Source of the DNA: Blastomyces gilchristii SLH14081
Taxonomy: Eukaryota; Ascomycota; Eurotiomycetes; Onygenales; Ajellomycetaceae
Length of the DNA: 64,000 nucleotides
Assembly (NCBI RefSeq): GCF_000003855.2
Contig: NW_003101680.1
Location: 4,991,063 to 5,055,062, forward strand
Direction: 5' to 3'
Of this stretch, positions 48,063 through 59,829 are shown piece after piece (positions within the stretch are counted from its first letter, which is position 1; every line of letters starts with the position of its first letter). The notes beneath the pieces were generated by a model. It was not told the origin of the DNA, did no database searches, and saw nothing but the letters and a program-made list of their open reading frames with translations. The position numbers and the translations under genes are program-made.

Positions 48063-50552
48063 CTATTTATTAGCTTTCTTCGCCAATAAATTCAACGCGC
48101 TTCCCGCAAGGATAAATCCACACTGATCCTTGCTCAACGTATGTTTCATCGGAATCTCAAAAACCTCTCCACTCCCCTTCTTCGTCACCCGCAATCTCAC
48201 CTCCTGACCCCCCTGCCCACCGCTGGTCAGTACCTCATACAAGCCAACCGTATCAACCGTATCACACGCATCAATCCGGTCATAATCCGCCTTGTCCCTA
48301 AACGTCAACGGTACGACGCCCTGTTTCTTCAAGTTCGTCTCGTGGATGCGCGCGAAGCTCTTGGCGGCAATTATGCGTCCGCCTAGATAGCGCGGTTGTA
48401 GCGCGGCGTGTTCGCGCGCACTGCCCTCGCCGTAGTTGTCTTCGGCGACAACGAGCCATTCCGTGCCGGCCTCTTTCCATTTGGAGGCGAGGTCTGGGAT
48501 GGAGTAGGTGCTACCATCGATGTCGTAGGCGACGTTCGTCTCGCCTGTTGCAGCGTTTATGGCGCCGATGAGGGTGTTGGCGGAGATGTTCGGGAGGTGG
48601 CCTTTGTATTTGAGCCAGGGGCCGGCGGCAGAGATGGTGTCTGTTGTGCATTGACCCTTGACTTTGTAGAGGACGCGAAGGGAAGTGAGGTTGTGGGGGG
48701 GGAAAGGTGAGAAGGGTTCGAGGACTGCGAGGCGGTCTGAGGTTGGGGAGATTACGACGGGGCAGGAAGGGGATGGGGCGGCCATGCTTGGTTGGAAGTC
48801 TGGGTTTCCTGATTCGAAGCCGGATTTGGGGAGGTCGAAGCCTGTCGGGGGACGGAACTTGAAGGGTTTGCCGCTTGGGGTTGGGAGAGTGTCCGTCATG
48901 GGGTTGAATGTGGTGCTGCCCGCATATGACATGGCAGTGACAATTTCGGGAGAAGCGAGGAAATTCATGGTTGCGGGGTTTCCATCGTTTCGTCCGCGGA
49001 AATTGCGGTTGTATGAGGTCAGGATCGCGTTGCTCTCGCGTTTCTTGACCCCATCAGTCCGCTTCCATTGACCGATACACGGTCCGCAGGCGTTAGCTAG
49101 GACGGTTCCCCCGGCAGCAGAGAAAGTTGCCAATGTCTGATCGCGGTCTAGGGTAGCTCGAATTTGCTCACTTCCCGGCGTGATGAAGAAATCTGCTTTT
49201 GGCTTTAGGCCGGCCTCGGAAGCTTGTTTGACAAGATCTTCCGCACGAGTCATGTCTTCATAAGAACTGTTGGTGCAGCTCCCAATAAGACCAGCGCCGA
49301 AAGTTTCAGGCCACTTCTTTTCGCGAACGGTCTGTGCAAATGATGACAGAGGGATTGAAAGATCTGGAGTAAAGGGTCCATTAATATGTGGCTCGAGGGT
49401 TGAAAGATCAATTGTAATATGTTGATCATATTCTGCGTTGATGTCTGCGCGCAGGAGGTTCTGAGGACCCGATGACGCAATAGCCGCTGCGGCATCTGCA
49501 ATATCGCCTCGATTGGTGGCTCGCAGGTACGGTACCATGCTAGGTGAGAAAGGGAAAAGTGATGTAGTTGCTCCAACTTCAGCGCCCATGTTGCAGATAG
49601 TAGCCATTCCGGTACAGCTAAGCGATTCGACACCAGGGCCATAGTACTCGATTATATACCCAGTGCCGCCACGAACAGTCAATTTCCCAGCAAGGTGCAG
49701 AATGATATCCTTCGGCGCCGTCCAGCCAGACAGTTTGCCTTCAAGCTTAACCCCAAGCACCTTTGGCGCCTTTAATTCCCAAGGGGCATCCACAAGCGCA
49801 TCAACGGCATCCGCACCACCAACGCCAATAGCAATGGCGCCCAAACCACCGCCGTTAGGCGTATGGCTATCTGTACCCAGCATCACAAGGCCCGGAGCAG
49901 CATAGTTCTCCAAAACGGTCTGATGAATAATGCCCGCACCGGGAGGCCAAAATTCAATACCATATTTCTTCGCAGCGGACTCCAGGAAATCAAAAACCTC
50001 TTTATTCCCCTTAATCGACGCTGGGAGATCCACATCAGCTCCCTTTTCCCCCACAATCATGTGATCGCAATGTATGCTCGCAGGGACTGCGGTCGAGGGG
50101 AGTCCACACGTCATGAATTGAAGCAGTGCCATTTGCGCCGATGCATCCTGCATGGCGACACGATCGGGCTTCAGCTTCAGATTGGCCTGGCCGCGGATAT
50201 TCTTCCCATTCTGGGTATCGGAGAGGAGTGACTCTTCCACATTATCGAGATGGGAATACAGGATCTTCTCAGCGAGGGTGAGAGAGCGCTCGGTTCCTAA
50301 GACCCGTCGTACTTCGCGGAGATTGTTTAGAATCTTGGGATATGGAGGGAAACGGGAGGAATTGCTATTTGCGCTGTTTTGAGGGTCTGCCTCTGTTGCA
50401 AGCCCGCGGCTTCGGATTCGGGCTCCGAGTGGTAGGCATTGTGCAAGCTGATTTATTGTTAGTTAAACGCCGGGATACATACTAAATTAAATGGTATGGT
50501 TACTAACCTTTCGCGAAGCAACTGCCCTTTGGCAGAAATACTGCCGCATCAT
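48063..50552 (-). CDS. Mitochondrial aconitase family protein (probable homocitrate dehydratase, Aco2-like)
   Basis: Two exons on the minus strand, 50,552-50,508 and 50,447-48,063, give 809 residues. The N-terminus MMRQYFCQRAVASRK and the following Arg-rich stretch (GARIRSRGLATEA) form a mitochondrial targeting sequence. The catalytic part has the aconitase signatures: GTDSHTPNGGGLG, GSCTNSSYEDM and ACGPCIGQW. The 4Fe-4S ligands are Cys406, Cys469 and Cys472. The C-terminal swivel domain has GEGSAREHAALQPRYLGG. Differences from the main fungal aconitase, such as the Ser/Ala-rich insert near residue 335, suggest the second paralogue, which in yeast acts on homocitrate in lysine synthesis. That assignment is an inference; plain aconitate hydratase is the alternative. 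Confidence 0.88.
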
Positions 50553-50995
50553 TTTGGAGATATCCGCAGCTATTGCCAGAAAGAAGTTGAAAATGTCTCC
50601 ATTCGATGTTGGCGGAAAGAGTAAGTTTTTGGGGTAATCTTTTCAGGAGAATGCTGATTGGCTGACTGCGGCTGACTAAGGCCGATTTCGGGTCTAATTT
50701 TGTGGGGAATAACATCGGAAGGTGGCTGTCACTCAATTAATAGATACATAGCATTCGATAGCTGGTAGACAGAGATTATGATACAACTCCCATTGTACAA
50801 GGTTGAGAAAGTTAAATTGTACCATCAACAAACCTCAGTAGAGAGATCGTCCCAAAAAAGCCAAAGAAAAGCTGAACGCGAGCCTGATATGAAGAAGGAA
50901 AGAAAGACGGGTATGAAATATCATAGGAAAGGTGGAAAAAAGATCATTATTTAAATGCCAACCAAAGAAACCGTTCATAAATTAATGCTATCTTC
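50553..50995. other. Spacer between the aconitase start and the UPF0662 gene end
   Basis: Both genes are on the minus strand, so this is the aconitase promoter and 5' UTR plus the 3' UTR of the UPF0662 gene. No other feature seen. Confidence 0.6.
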
Positions 50996-52850
50996 TCATT
51001 TGCTGTCTCTACTCTCTTCCGTGTCTGCCCTAAGCTCGTAGCAGAGATCATAACATTGTGCAAGAAGTTCGTTGACACTCCCTTGACCTTCGGGTAAGTC
51101 ATTCCCAACATAAAACTTACCATCAACTCTCATATTATCGATGGAGTTGAGCTGAAGGGCGTGTTAGCACCGTGTGCATGCATAAAGCCAGAAAATATAT
51201 AATAGCAGCTAATAATAGCAAATGGGTAGTAGACTGACCTTCATACTATATGGATAGAGTTCCCTGGAATTGGAAACCCCGCCCGACTCCTTAACTTCAA
51301 TTAAGCATCTCCTCAATGTCTGAAGTTGGTTATATATTGGTAGGAGCGCTTCCGAGACAGGCTCAGACGAGATAAGCAAACCGTATATTAAGGCATAGCT
51401 CCTTCGAATCAGATAAAGAAGTGTCTGCGCGGAAAATCAGTACCCGAAAGTTCACTCAAACTTCTAAACCGGGAGAGCAATATAACCATACCCTTTGAGC
51501 GTGAATATCGGCCGGTTTCCCATCGCTATCCAAGAAATTCCCATCAACCCGGGATTCGTCAATATTGTTAAGCTTTCTCTGATACATAAATAAATCTGTT
51601 TCTCTTAGCGACCAAGCCTGGGTCATGACAAGGCGATCTAGCTGGTTGCGAATCTCCAGAAGTTTGATATATGGGTCTTTGAACCGTTCGTCGATTTGGC
51701 CATGCCTAGAAAAGTAAACAAAGGGGATTCAGTAAGCCTGAATCCACCAATTCAGGGCAATTGCGAGGCGTTACCTTTCGAGCACAATTTCCGACCATTT
51801 CCAACATCTATCTAACAAAGCTTTAACGATTTCTTGGCCTTCAGGGATCGAGCCATCAGGTCCCACAAAATTACCGCCTTTCATTGAATCCTGTATAGCT
51901 TTGAGTTGCTCTCGGAAGCTCGCGACCTCAGAGGCAGAAAACTACGAAACCACAGTGGAAATTAGCCTAGTGTACGAACCTGGGAAGTAAAAAAAAACTA
52001 GACACTACCTTTGACCTTGTATTTGCAGCCGATGTAGAACGTAAAATGGAGACGAGTGTCTCATGAGTCGGGGCGAGCTCGGGCGACAAGAACGAAAGCT
52101 CATGCTGCAGTTCAGCTAATTGTTTCCGACATGTTTCTAAACGAACCTCCAAAAGCTTCAATACATCCGGTGAACATGTCTCTTTTCCTCTATTAATGTT
52201 CTCCTGCATGGTATCCAAGGTTTTCGAGACCGAATCCAAGTCCTTCTGGCTATAAAATGCCGCTTCCCTTAGATGGTCGAGGAGGCGCTACATTACATCA
52301 GTTAGAACGATTATGGAACGGGTACACCCATTTTTAATTACCTTAATTGTTGAAGCCATGGCATATCTATTGAATCAGATATATGTTAGTAATTGCCTGT
52401 TGTAACCGGACTGGGAATAAACCGGAAAGAAAAGAGCAGGTATGTATATAGATAAGAATTTTAAACTTACGCTGCGGGGGCTTCATTGTTCCTCCCAACG
52501 GTAAGAAATAGCAACGAAATCAGCTGGAAACAATCGTCAAGCACATTATCAACTGCGGCATGAGGACTGGAGTTAGATGAATAAACTGGCCGTAAGTCCT
52601 GAGAAGGGATGTTCTATTGCGGGGTGGACGAACCTCGACTATGCTCTACTGTATGTTCCGTTCGGATGGCGTTCAGCCTCTGGACTTGTTCGACGACCTG
52701 GTCATGATAGTGGAGCACATCTTGGGACTTGATGTACCTCGATTTATCTTGTTTGAGGAGCAAGAGGGCGTCTCGAATTACAAGGAGCTGGTCTAGGATA
52801 GGTTGTTCTTGAGGATCTAGAGGGATGGATACGGCGGGGGAGTCGGCCAT
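50996..52850 (-). CDS. UPF0662 / DUF2408 family protein
   Basis: Eight exons on the minus strand: 52,850-52,634, 52,552-52,471, 52,366-52,342, 52,287-52,009, 51,941-51,775, 51,705-51,492, 51,424-51,239 and 51,151-50,996; 441 residues. The protein is helical and acidic (SIPLDPQEQPILDQLLVIRD, LLDHLREAAFYSQKDL, KALLDRCWKWSEIVLERHG) and resembles the fungal UPF0662 family with duplicated DUF2408 domains, known from fission yeast SPAC30C2.08. Two similar halves are suggested by KGGNFVGPDGSIPEGQEIV and RVDGKFYVGNDLPEGQGSV, which look like internal repeats. The function is unknown to me. The third exon is only 25 nt. Divergent from the ribosomal P1 gene, 389 bp apart. Confidence 0.82.
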
Positions 52851-53239
52851 ATTTCGAGAGATTGGCCCACTTTCATACGCGGTTAAATTGGAGCTGCGGC
52901 TAGCCCGGAAACAGGAAGGGATAAATCCAGGCCAAACACAAGTAAACTGGAGGTTGTATGTAGATGGTGTAAGTGTTGTAGATGTTCCGATAGGTCTCTA
53001 ACAAGTGTTTCCCGATCGGGGTGGAAGATAAATTCCCCACGTGACCCCGCTGCAAGCACGGGCCATCCCAGCCAAGGTTAAGCGAGGGTTTTATTTTCCA
53101 CACAATTTTGGACACCAACGAACCGACGACGACGAGCTGCTTCCGATCTGTCATCTCTTTTCTCTTTCTCCCTCCCCGTCAACCCAACGCCTGCATCGCA
53201 TCACATCGTATCCTTTGCCGCCGGATACCCTCTCTCACA
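52851..53239. promoter_or_regulatory. Bidirectional promoter region (UPF0662 gene and ribosomal P1)
   Basis: 389 bp between divergent starts, C/T-rich close to the P1 start (about 53,155-53,180), as usual for strongly transcribed ribosomal protein genes. No single site could be assigned. Confidence 0.6.
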
Positions 53240-53947
53240 ATGTCTACCGCCGAGCTCGCTGTTTCCTACGCCGCCTTGATCCTGGCCGATGATGGCGTTG
53301 ATGTCACGGTATGTTTAGACCCGTACATTCGAAAATGTGATATTTTGGAAGAAAGGGGAAGCCTGCAGCTGCAAAGCGACGTGGAATATGGAATATGTTT
53401 ACGAAAAGGAAATGGTTGCTGACACATTTTGATTTCTCGGGGGGATTTGTATAGTCTGACAAGCTCCAATCAATCCTGAAGGCCGCCAATGTCCAAGATA
53501 TTGAACCAATCTGGTCTTCTCTGTTCGCCAAGGTACATACATATCACGCGTTGCGCCTATCCGTGCCGTCTCTTTTCATCAAATCGCGATATCTGTTGCA
53601 ATTGGATCTATAAATTAGGAAAATTGGGACTGTTAAAGAGCAAAGTTGAGGCTGACTTGAAGATTTTTTTGAACACTAAAGGCTCTTGAGGGGAAGGATG
53701 TAAAGGACCTCCTGCTCAACGTCGGATCAGGCGGTGGTGCCGCTGCCGCCGCTGGCGGAGCTGCCCCTGTCGCTGCTGAGGCCGGTGCTGCTGAGGAGAA
53801 GAAGGAGGAGAAGGAAGAAGGTACGGCTCATTCAATATTGTCCCCGCCACATATCGCGAATAGAGGCAGCTCTGACTAATGTATGGCTTACAATTTGCAG
53901 AGAAGGAAGAGTCCGACGAGGACATGGGCTTCGGTCTTTTCGACTAA
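53240..53947 (+). CDS. 60S acidic ribosomal protein P1
   Basis: Four exons: 53,240-53,308, 53,455-53,532, 53,682-53,820 and 53,901-53,947; 110 residues, the family size. It starts [20 protein letters not shown], continues with [20 protein letters not shown], has an Ala/Gly-rich hinge and an acidic tail ending [13 protein letters not shown]. This tail is the hallmark of stalk proteins P1 and P2, which recruit elongation factors to the large subunit. The N-terminus with [15 protein letters not shown] marks it as P1, not P2. Too fragmented to appear as one open frame. Confidence 0.95.
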
Positions 53948-54538
53948 ACGAATTTTCTTCTTTTCTTTTTTTCCTTTACGTTTTGGTTCCGTCCCTCCTC
54001 ATCCACCTACCTCCTATTGGCGTGTACTCATATTTGCGAGAGGAAAATTACAAAAGAGAAATGGGGTGCACAGCTACGGCGCTTTTACGGACAGACCACC
54101 CCCCCAATTGGCGAAGTTCATATATAACCATGGAATTTCATGTTGGGGACTGGACCAGAGAATCGGGTAGCAATTGGTTGAATTTTCTTTTTTTTTTTTT
54201 TTTTTTTAGTATATCAATATGATGTGCTTCCAAGGATGCTTCTAATGTCATATGGTTTATGGTCATGATTGTCGTATTCCGTCAATAAGAAAAATCAAAT
54301 AAGAAATGTGAGATGTGACATGCATCTTTCGATATCGTGGTTCCCGCCGAAGTTTTTTGGTTCCTGTCCCGGTTTGCTTTTAATAAGAGACTAGGCAAAG
54401 AAAAAAGAAAGAAATGGGAGAAAAAAAAGGAGAGTGCCACCCAAGTAATTAAAAGAGATACAGTGGAAGGATTCTGAAGGAAAGTGTGTGTTTTTTTTTT
54501 TAGAAAGAAATGAGAGCGAGAGGATGGGGATGGGGAGC
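53948..54538. other. Convergent 3' regions (P1 and PQ-loop genes)
   Basis: 3' UTR sequence with a T-run near 54,188-54,206 and purine-rich stretches. No gene seen. Confidence 0.6.
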
Positions 54539-55863
54539 TTATATCACAGCCGAAGAGGATGAATCTGCACGCTGGACTGCGTATATCCGGAACTGTGCAA
54601 AGATCACGGCATCTTCAACCATCGTCCCAAGGGAGCCAATGAGCCACGGGAGATTCTTAAGAAAGTAACCCTTTTCGGTGGAATGAAACAATATCTAGGC
54701 ATTTTGTTAGTAGATGGTTCCTCAGCGGTGTAGGTAAATATTCTACAGCCAATAGAATTGGGAACTTACCCCTGCGCCATATGACAAATTGCCCATAAGA
54801 GAAAATATGAAAAACAGTAAAGAAAGCCCTATGAAAAACCGGTCAGCCCGTCCACTCCACATAAATATAAACGACAGCAGACTTCCTTGACAAACATACC
54901 TTCACATGATTTCTCACGGTAGTTTTTGAGGATCTGTGGTATTCGCGCCCTGTTCGGTTCATCCCAAACTCCATTAGCTATTGAAACCGAGTTGAGAGTT
55001 AACATTCAGGGGCTATAAACTTACCCTAGATAACAAACTGCACTCAAATACCCAAATACCTGCGCCCCAACCGCCATATTCCCCGGTTGCTCCCTAGTCG
55101 TCGGTTGCCAAACACCAGACTGCCAAGCAATCGCCCATCCAGCGGCACCTGCAGCACAGATCCCAAAGACACTCAAACTGTTCTTCACCCACGCGTTTCT
55201 GGGCTCCGTTTCCTCTAGAATCTTCGTCAACGAATCCTGCACATGGTGCTGTGAGTGTCGTCTCCGTGACGCCGACGACGGTCTCCTCCGCGCTGCTGAA
55301 GAAGCAGATGCGGAAATACCTAGATTCTCACTCATCCGGCGTGAAAGGAGCGGCGTGGTGGGATCAGGGGCATCGGACTCTGCGTCAGAATCGTCGACTG
55401 CCGTCCCGCCGGACAAGGTACGGCGATGGTCATTGCCGTACTTTCGTTTACGGGTAGAGGAAGCAGCTTCCAGACGGGCGTTCTTTATGTTGTAGTAGAT
55501 GCATTGGCAAATGAGGATGCCGTCTGCGAGACAGAAGTAGACGGCAATGGCGATGATGACGGGGACAAGCTGCGCCCAGAGGGAGCCGATTAAGTTTGCA
55601 ATGTCGCCTATGAACCAGACGAGGATGAAAGCGACGGAAACGGCGTCGGCGGAGCCTTGTTTGTAGTTTTCAATTAGTTGAGGGACCTATGTTGGGCTGT
55701 TAGCTATTTGTATTTCTTATCTGGGTTGGTATCATTTGCTCTTTTCAACGTTCATGTATGTACGTACCAGGAGGAAGATCCAACAGGCAAGAGAAATTGA
55801 GCCTAGAACTCCTGAAGCAGCTTCCCGTGGTGTCAACGGGACGGAATCAACCTGTCCCGACAT
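54539..55863 (-). CDS. PQ-loop repeat vacuolar transporter (Ypq/PQLC2-like)
   Basis: Five exons on the minus strand: 55,863-55,768, 55,686-55,025, 54,949-54,900, 54,828-54,770 and 54,694-54,539; 340 residues. Two PQ-loop motifs are readable: IFLLVPQLIENYKQGSADAV and ARIPQILKNYREKSCEGLSL, in a seven-helix layout with hydrophobic stretches (VAFILVWFIGDIANLIGSLW, VPVIIAIAVYFCLADGILI). A long Ser/Arg-rich cytosolic loop with a PLLSRR segment separates the halves, as in yeast Ypq1-3, the cationic amino-acid transporters of the vacuole. The substrate is inferred from that family. The start at 55,863 (MSGQVDSVPLTPREAASGVL) is the first ATG in frame and leads into helix 1. Confidence 0.88.
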
Positions 55864-56616
55864 GGCTAGGATGTACATATCGCAGGTCTATATGGTGAAA
55901 TGTAGTGGATGACACTGACAACGCTCGGAAAGTGAAGTTTGAGCCACATATAGGGAGCCCGAATAGGACGGGGGGTTCAATATGAACAATCGCACGGATC
56001 CATCAGGTTCGCTCGGCTATTTCGTGTTGAGGGGGGAATACCGAGAGTGAAACATCTGACCTTTGTTTAATGTCGGAGGGGTTGTAAAAAGAATCAAAAA
56101 GTTGCAAGCATCATGAAAAGGAAAAAAGCGAAAATATCCTGCACGGCTAAAATTAGTAGATGACGCAGGGATAGCCTCACGTGATGGATGTGCGCTTCTA
56201 GAAGGAACAAAGAAAGAAAATGGAAGAAAGAAAGTGAAAAAAAAGCATCAATTCTACAAGTTAGCAGCAGTTAGCTACGGTTTTATCAACCTGGCTGAAT
56301 TGATGTCTCAATTCTCTAATTGGATGTAAGTTCAAGCCACTCAATTGAACTCTCTACAAGTCCATGAATGATTAGCCTCCTTGTTCAGACTAGGTTGTGG
56401 AGATGAAAATACAAGAATATCTCTCAATTATCTTTCCTATCTATCCTTGCTACACAGATTCCCTGCTTCCCCTAACTAGCTGAAACGTTGTTATTGCTTT
56501 TTCCCTCTAGCGGACTGTGGCTTGCTCTGCTGCGGGAAGAATTTCCAGAATTTGAACCTCCAAGTTAGGGCTACTCTTATCACATGACATGAAACACAAG
56601 TTACTAACCGTGCCAA
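55864..56616. other. Upstream region of the PQ-loop gene
   Basis: Promoter and intergenic sequence. A CACGTG core is present near 56,181. No gene recognised on either strand. Confidence 0.5.
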
Positions 56617-56644
56617 GCGCACTCACTCTCTCTAGTGAGTGCGC
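56617..56644. repeat. Perfect inverted repeat, 10-bp arms
   Basis: Arms GCGCACTCAC and GTGAGTGCGC separated by eight bases (TCTCTCTA). It could fold as a hairpin in DNA or RNA. It lies between the PQ-loop gene and the AT-rich boundary. Function unknown. Confidence 0.8.
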
Positions 56645-56748
56645 CCCAGCGTACCGTAATATCACCGCAACCGTAAAGGTACATTTTGTATGAGTTCACC
56701 ATACAAAAGGTACTTATAGAAAAACATGAATATCTTCAACATTATGTC

Positions 56749-56880
56749 AGATCACGTGATCTGGTTTACTAATCCTTCCATCATATGTGTAGAATAATTG
56801 AAGGTTGTATTGATAGATCTATCTACAAGAATATAATATAGTGGTGGGTCACGTGATCTAGTGGGATCGCTAACCGCCAC
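56749..56880. repeat. Paired TCACGTGATCT repeats near the compartment boundary
   Basis: The palindrome GATCACGTGATC at about 56,751-56,762 and a second TCACGTGATCT at about 56,869-56,879 flank some 105 bp of AT-rich sequence. The CACGTG core is a common bHLH-factor site, but paired boundary copies could also be the ends of a small nonautonomous element. No target duplication was confirmed. Confidence 0.45.
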
Positions 56881-56889
56881 CCCTCTCTC

Positions 56890-57198
56890 AAGATAACAAG
56901 AATCACATACAAAAACACTCAATCCACTAAGACAGTCTGTCAAAACTAAATACAAATGTAAAATTAAGCATTTTCAATCTATACACCTGTAAGATCTAGT
57001 AAAATCATGAATTATATAAATATCAGTGTTTAGAACTTTAGTGAGTTTATTTACTATTATCTGAGTGATAAGAATATATTTTAAATCAATAACTCTCTGA
57101 TTCAACTGTCAATATAAAAAATGAAAACATGTATTAATATACTTACTTCAGACTGTAATAACTGCTATCTTTATAAGATCTATAATATTCTTATTATC
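56890..57198. other. Start of the right AT-rich compartment
   Basis: CpG disappears after about 56,880. No gene or recognisable element in this stretch. Confidence 0.55.
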
Positions 57199-57588
57199 TG
57201 CAGCGTACGCTGCTATATAGAGTTAGATATAAGAGTAAAAACTCATCTAATTCTTTAAAAGATGAGAGATGAGTATACACTCTTATATATACAGTAATTA
57301 TTTTATAGAGATTAACTCTTGTAGAAGAAGTAATTATTAATGAAGAAAAGAATAGAGACTCTGTAGAGAAGAAGTGAAAGCTCTTATAGAAGAAGTAATT
57401 ATATATAAAGAGAAGAACAGAGACTCTGTAGAGAAGAAGTAGAAGCTCTTATAGAAGAAGTAATCACATATGAAGAAAAGAGCAGAGAGAGAAGATAGAA
57501 GTGAAAGCTTTAGAAAACAGTAAGAAATGAAGTGAAAGCTAGAGTTAAATAGAGAATTAACTTGAATAGAGAGTGAAAGCATATCACA
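57199..57588 (-). repeat. LTR-A, inverted copy
   Basis: Reverse complement of the 15,123-15,512 repeat and the same length (390 bp). It keeps the TG..CA ends (TGTGATATGC..GTACGCTGCA on the minus strand) and the internal tandem repeat. The terminal palindrome is here GCAGCGTACGCTGC, and the second palindrome has decayed to GAGTATACACTC. No target duplication found: flanks read TTATC and GTTCT. Confidence 0.7.
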
Positions 57589-57944
57589 GTTCTTTTTAAA
57601 CTAGTTAGTAAGATTATAAATTTCACATTTAATCTCATTTAATCTGATCTCATACATTTCTTGATATGAGTTTTACCAGAATCAAGTCTTAAAAAAAATC
57701 TGAAAATGAATCATTTCTGAGAGAAATGATGTGAAAAATGATCAGATTTAATTTAAGAACAGTGAAATAAAAGTAATTTCTCAGAATAAACTGTAAAAGA
57801 TAATCATTTTTTCAAAATCAGAATAAGACTGAGACTGAAGATTAAAATCAGTTCTATTTAATTTATTCAGTAATTACTTATATAATCAGAATTTAATAAT
57901 GATTATTAATAACACTTATGAAATAACTAAATATATTCTTATAT
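57589..57944. other. AT-rich decayed sequence
   Basis: No gene or recognisable repeat seen; CpG absent. Confidence 0.4.
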
Positions 57945-57958
57945 AAGTTTATTCTTTA

Positions 57959-58331
57959 TTATTATTATTATTATTATTCTGTTATTATACTTATATATAA
58001 GCAGAGCTTATGATGAGTTCTTGCATGATGTTAAATACAGATTAAGTGTTGATTATACAGAAGGAAATACAGGTGTTAAGATCACATCAAGATAACAAGA
58101 ACATAGGAAAATACAAAGAAGTGACAATTAAATACATGCAATAATAACTTCTCAGCCCAGGAACATAGAGTAATTCATTGAAGTGATTTGTACACCTCTG
58201 TATTTATTAGAAATCTGAGGTGCTTGAGTTCTGGATTTAATGTATTCCCTGCAGGTTTCAAACCCACGCGCCTTGGTTTCCCACGCCAAGGCGCTACCGG
58301 GTGGCCGCATTAACCATTCAGCCACCGGGGA
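57959..58331 (-). mobile_element. tRNA-derived SINE
   Basis: Bounded by a perfect 14-bp target duplication AAGTTTATTCTTTA (57,945-57,958 and 58,332-58,345). On the minus strand it starts TCCCCGGTGGCTGAATGG, includes a perfect pol III A box (TGGCTGAATGG), a 9-bp stem GCGCCTTGG..CCAAGGCGC and a B box GGTTTGAAACC (58,254-58,264), and ends in an (AAT)n tail at 57,959-57,978. This is the layout of a short interspersed element transcribed by RNA polymerase III. The head (58,245-58,331) keeps many CpG sites; the body has none. It is not a normal tRNA gene because no proper acceptor stem forms. Confidence 0.82.
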
Positions 58332-58345
58332 AAGTTTATTCTTTA

Positions 58346-58594
58346 CTTTCTCATGAAAACTACACTTCTCTGATATACTGTGATCAGAGATATTAAACTA
58401 TCTGATAATTCTATATTTTATAATTATAAGTTTCTTAATTGTTTCTTCTTATAATTGTTCTCAGTGATAGTAATAAATATCTCAACTTGAGTTGAACTTT
58501 TACTTTATTTTCATCTCTATCAATAAAATTATCAGAATATTATATATTATCAGTATAACAGTTGAATATATACTCTTAATAATTTTTCATAACT
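58346..58594. other. AT-rich spacer
   Basis: Decayed sequence between the SINE insertion and LTR-B copy 2. No feature recognised. Confidence 0.4.
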
Positions 58595-58864
58595 TGTAAG
58601 AATAAGAGCTCACAGGCAATTATTCAGGTGTTTGCAGCTTGGTGTGATATGTACTGTTAACTACTAGAAGTATTCACAGTAGAAAGATAAAATATAGAGG
58701 TTAAAATGTATATTAGTATTTAAGCTGAGTTATGAATAGTATTTGTAAACTCCAGTCTATATAGTTATGTGTAGTCAAGGGCTGCTAACTCTATTAATTA
58801 TATAAGAAATAGAAATAGAAGTAAAGAATCTGTGAGAAGTAAGATTTCTTACATACTTCTCTCT

Positions 58865-59368
58865 AGACTGACCGTGTGACTGTGTCTGAAATCAGAACTA
58901 GATTTTTTGATAGTTTCATTACCAATTCAACTGATCTCATTACACAGTTTTAACATTAGATAGTAGTCTCATACTGTCTCAGTGAGACTTACTGTCTACT
59001 CTTGTCACATTTTTCAAATGAGATCATGATTTTCACTTCTCAATTTAAATTATTTTTATTGCTTTAAATGACTTTAAATCTCATTTGAGCATTATCAAAA
59101 AGTGTTACTTTTTAAAAAATTAAAAATAGACTAAAAAAAACCTTAAAATGTCTAAAAATAGTAACTTTATATCAAGAATGAGACTAAATGGAATCAAATG
59201 GGACCACTTTCTCATTTTTTTCAAGTCATGATTCCATTTTAAGATCTGATATATAGTCACTTTACATGTTTTTTTGATAGCCAGTCCCAGCGGGATTCAC
59301 GCCAAGAAATGTATGGGATCAGACCAAATGGGATCAAATGTGAAATTCATGATCTCAGCGGCCAGTCT
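58865..59368. mobile_element. 504-bp nonautonomous TIR element
   Basis: Starts AGACTGACCG and ends CGGCCAGTCT, a 10-bp terminal inverted repeat with one mismatch (G to A, as RIP-like change would give). It is flanked by a perfect 10-bp duplication ACTTCTCTCT (58,855-58,864 and 59,369-59,378). The corresponding site in the other LTR-B copy (about 6,488-6,500) is uninterrupted, which proves insertion. No coding frame. A 9-11-bp duplication suggests Mutator-like mobilisation; an 8-bp reading would suggest hAT. It still holds CpG (CAGCGGGATTCACGCC near 59,287). Confidence 0.8.
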
Positions 59369-59829
59369 ACTTCTCTCTCTCTAAGACTTTATCTATGAAG
59401 TCTTTCACTAAGTGACTTCATAGAATCAGCTCAGCACTGCAGTGATACTCACTAAAAACTCTTTATATTTATAAAAAAATCTCAGTGAGGAAAAATTCCT
59501 TGTTATTATAAAGAGAAAAGAGTCTATCACTCAGTTTCTTATTCTATAAGATTCTTTATAATTTACAGATTCTTCTCTGACTATTACATAGATTCATCTC
59601 ATATCTTTCATACAGAAGAGTTCTGATTAACTCTTAATTATTTTCATAAAATTCTTGTATAATTATTACATAGATTCATCTCATAGATGAATCACTCTCT
59701 ATGAGATTATTCTTATTAAAGAGAAGTATTCATGAGTTAATCTTTCACTTATTCTTATAAATCATTGTTCTTTGACACTGTAGAATTGTGAGGAATTTTC
59801 TATTCTTTTATTATTATTATTATTATTCT

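Noticed and set aside
20030..56890. Secondary-metabolite or other functional gene cluster
   Set aside because: The genes are unrelated housekeeping functions with no synthase, oxidase or cluster regulator.
58245..58331. Possible functional tRNA gene on the minus strand
   Set aside because: A and B boxes are present but no valid acceptor stem forms, and the unit has a target duplication and tail, so it is a SINE head.
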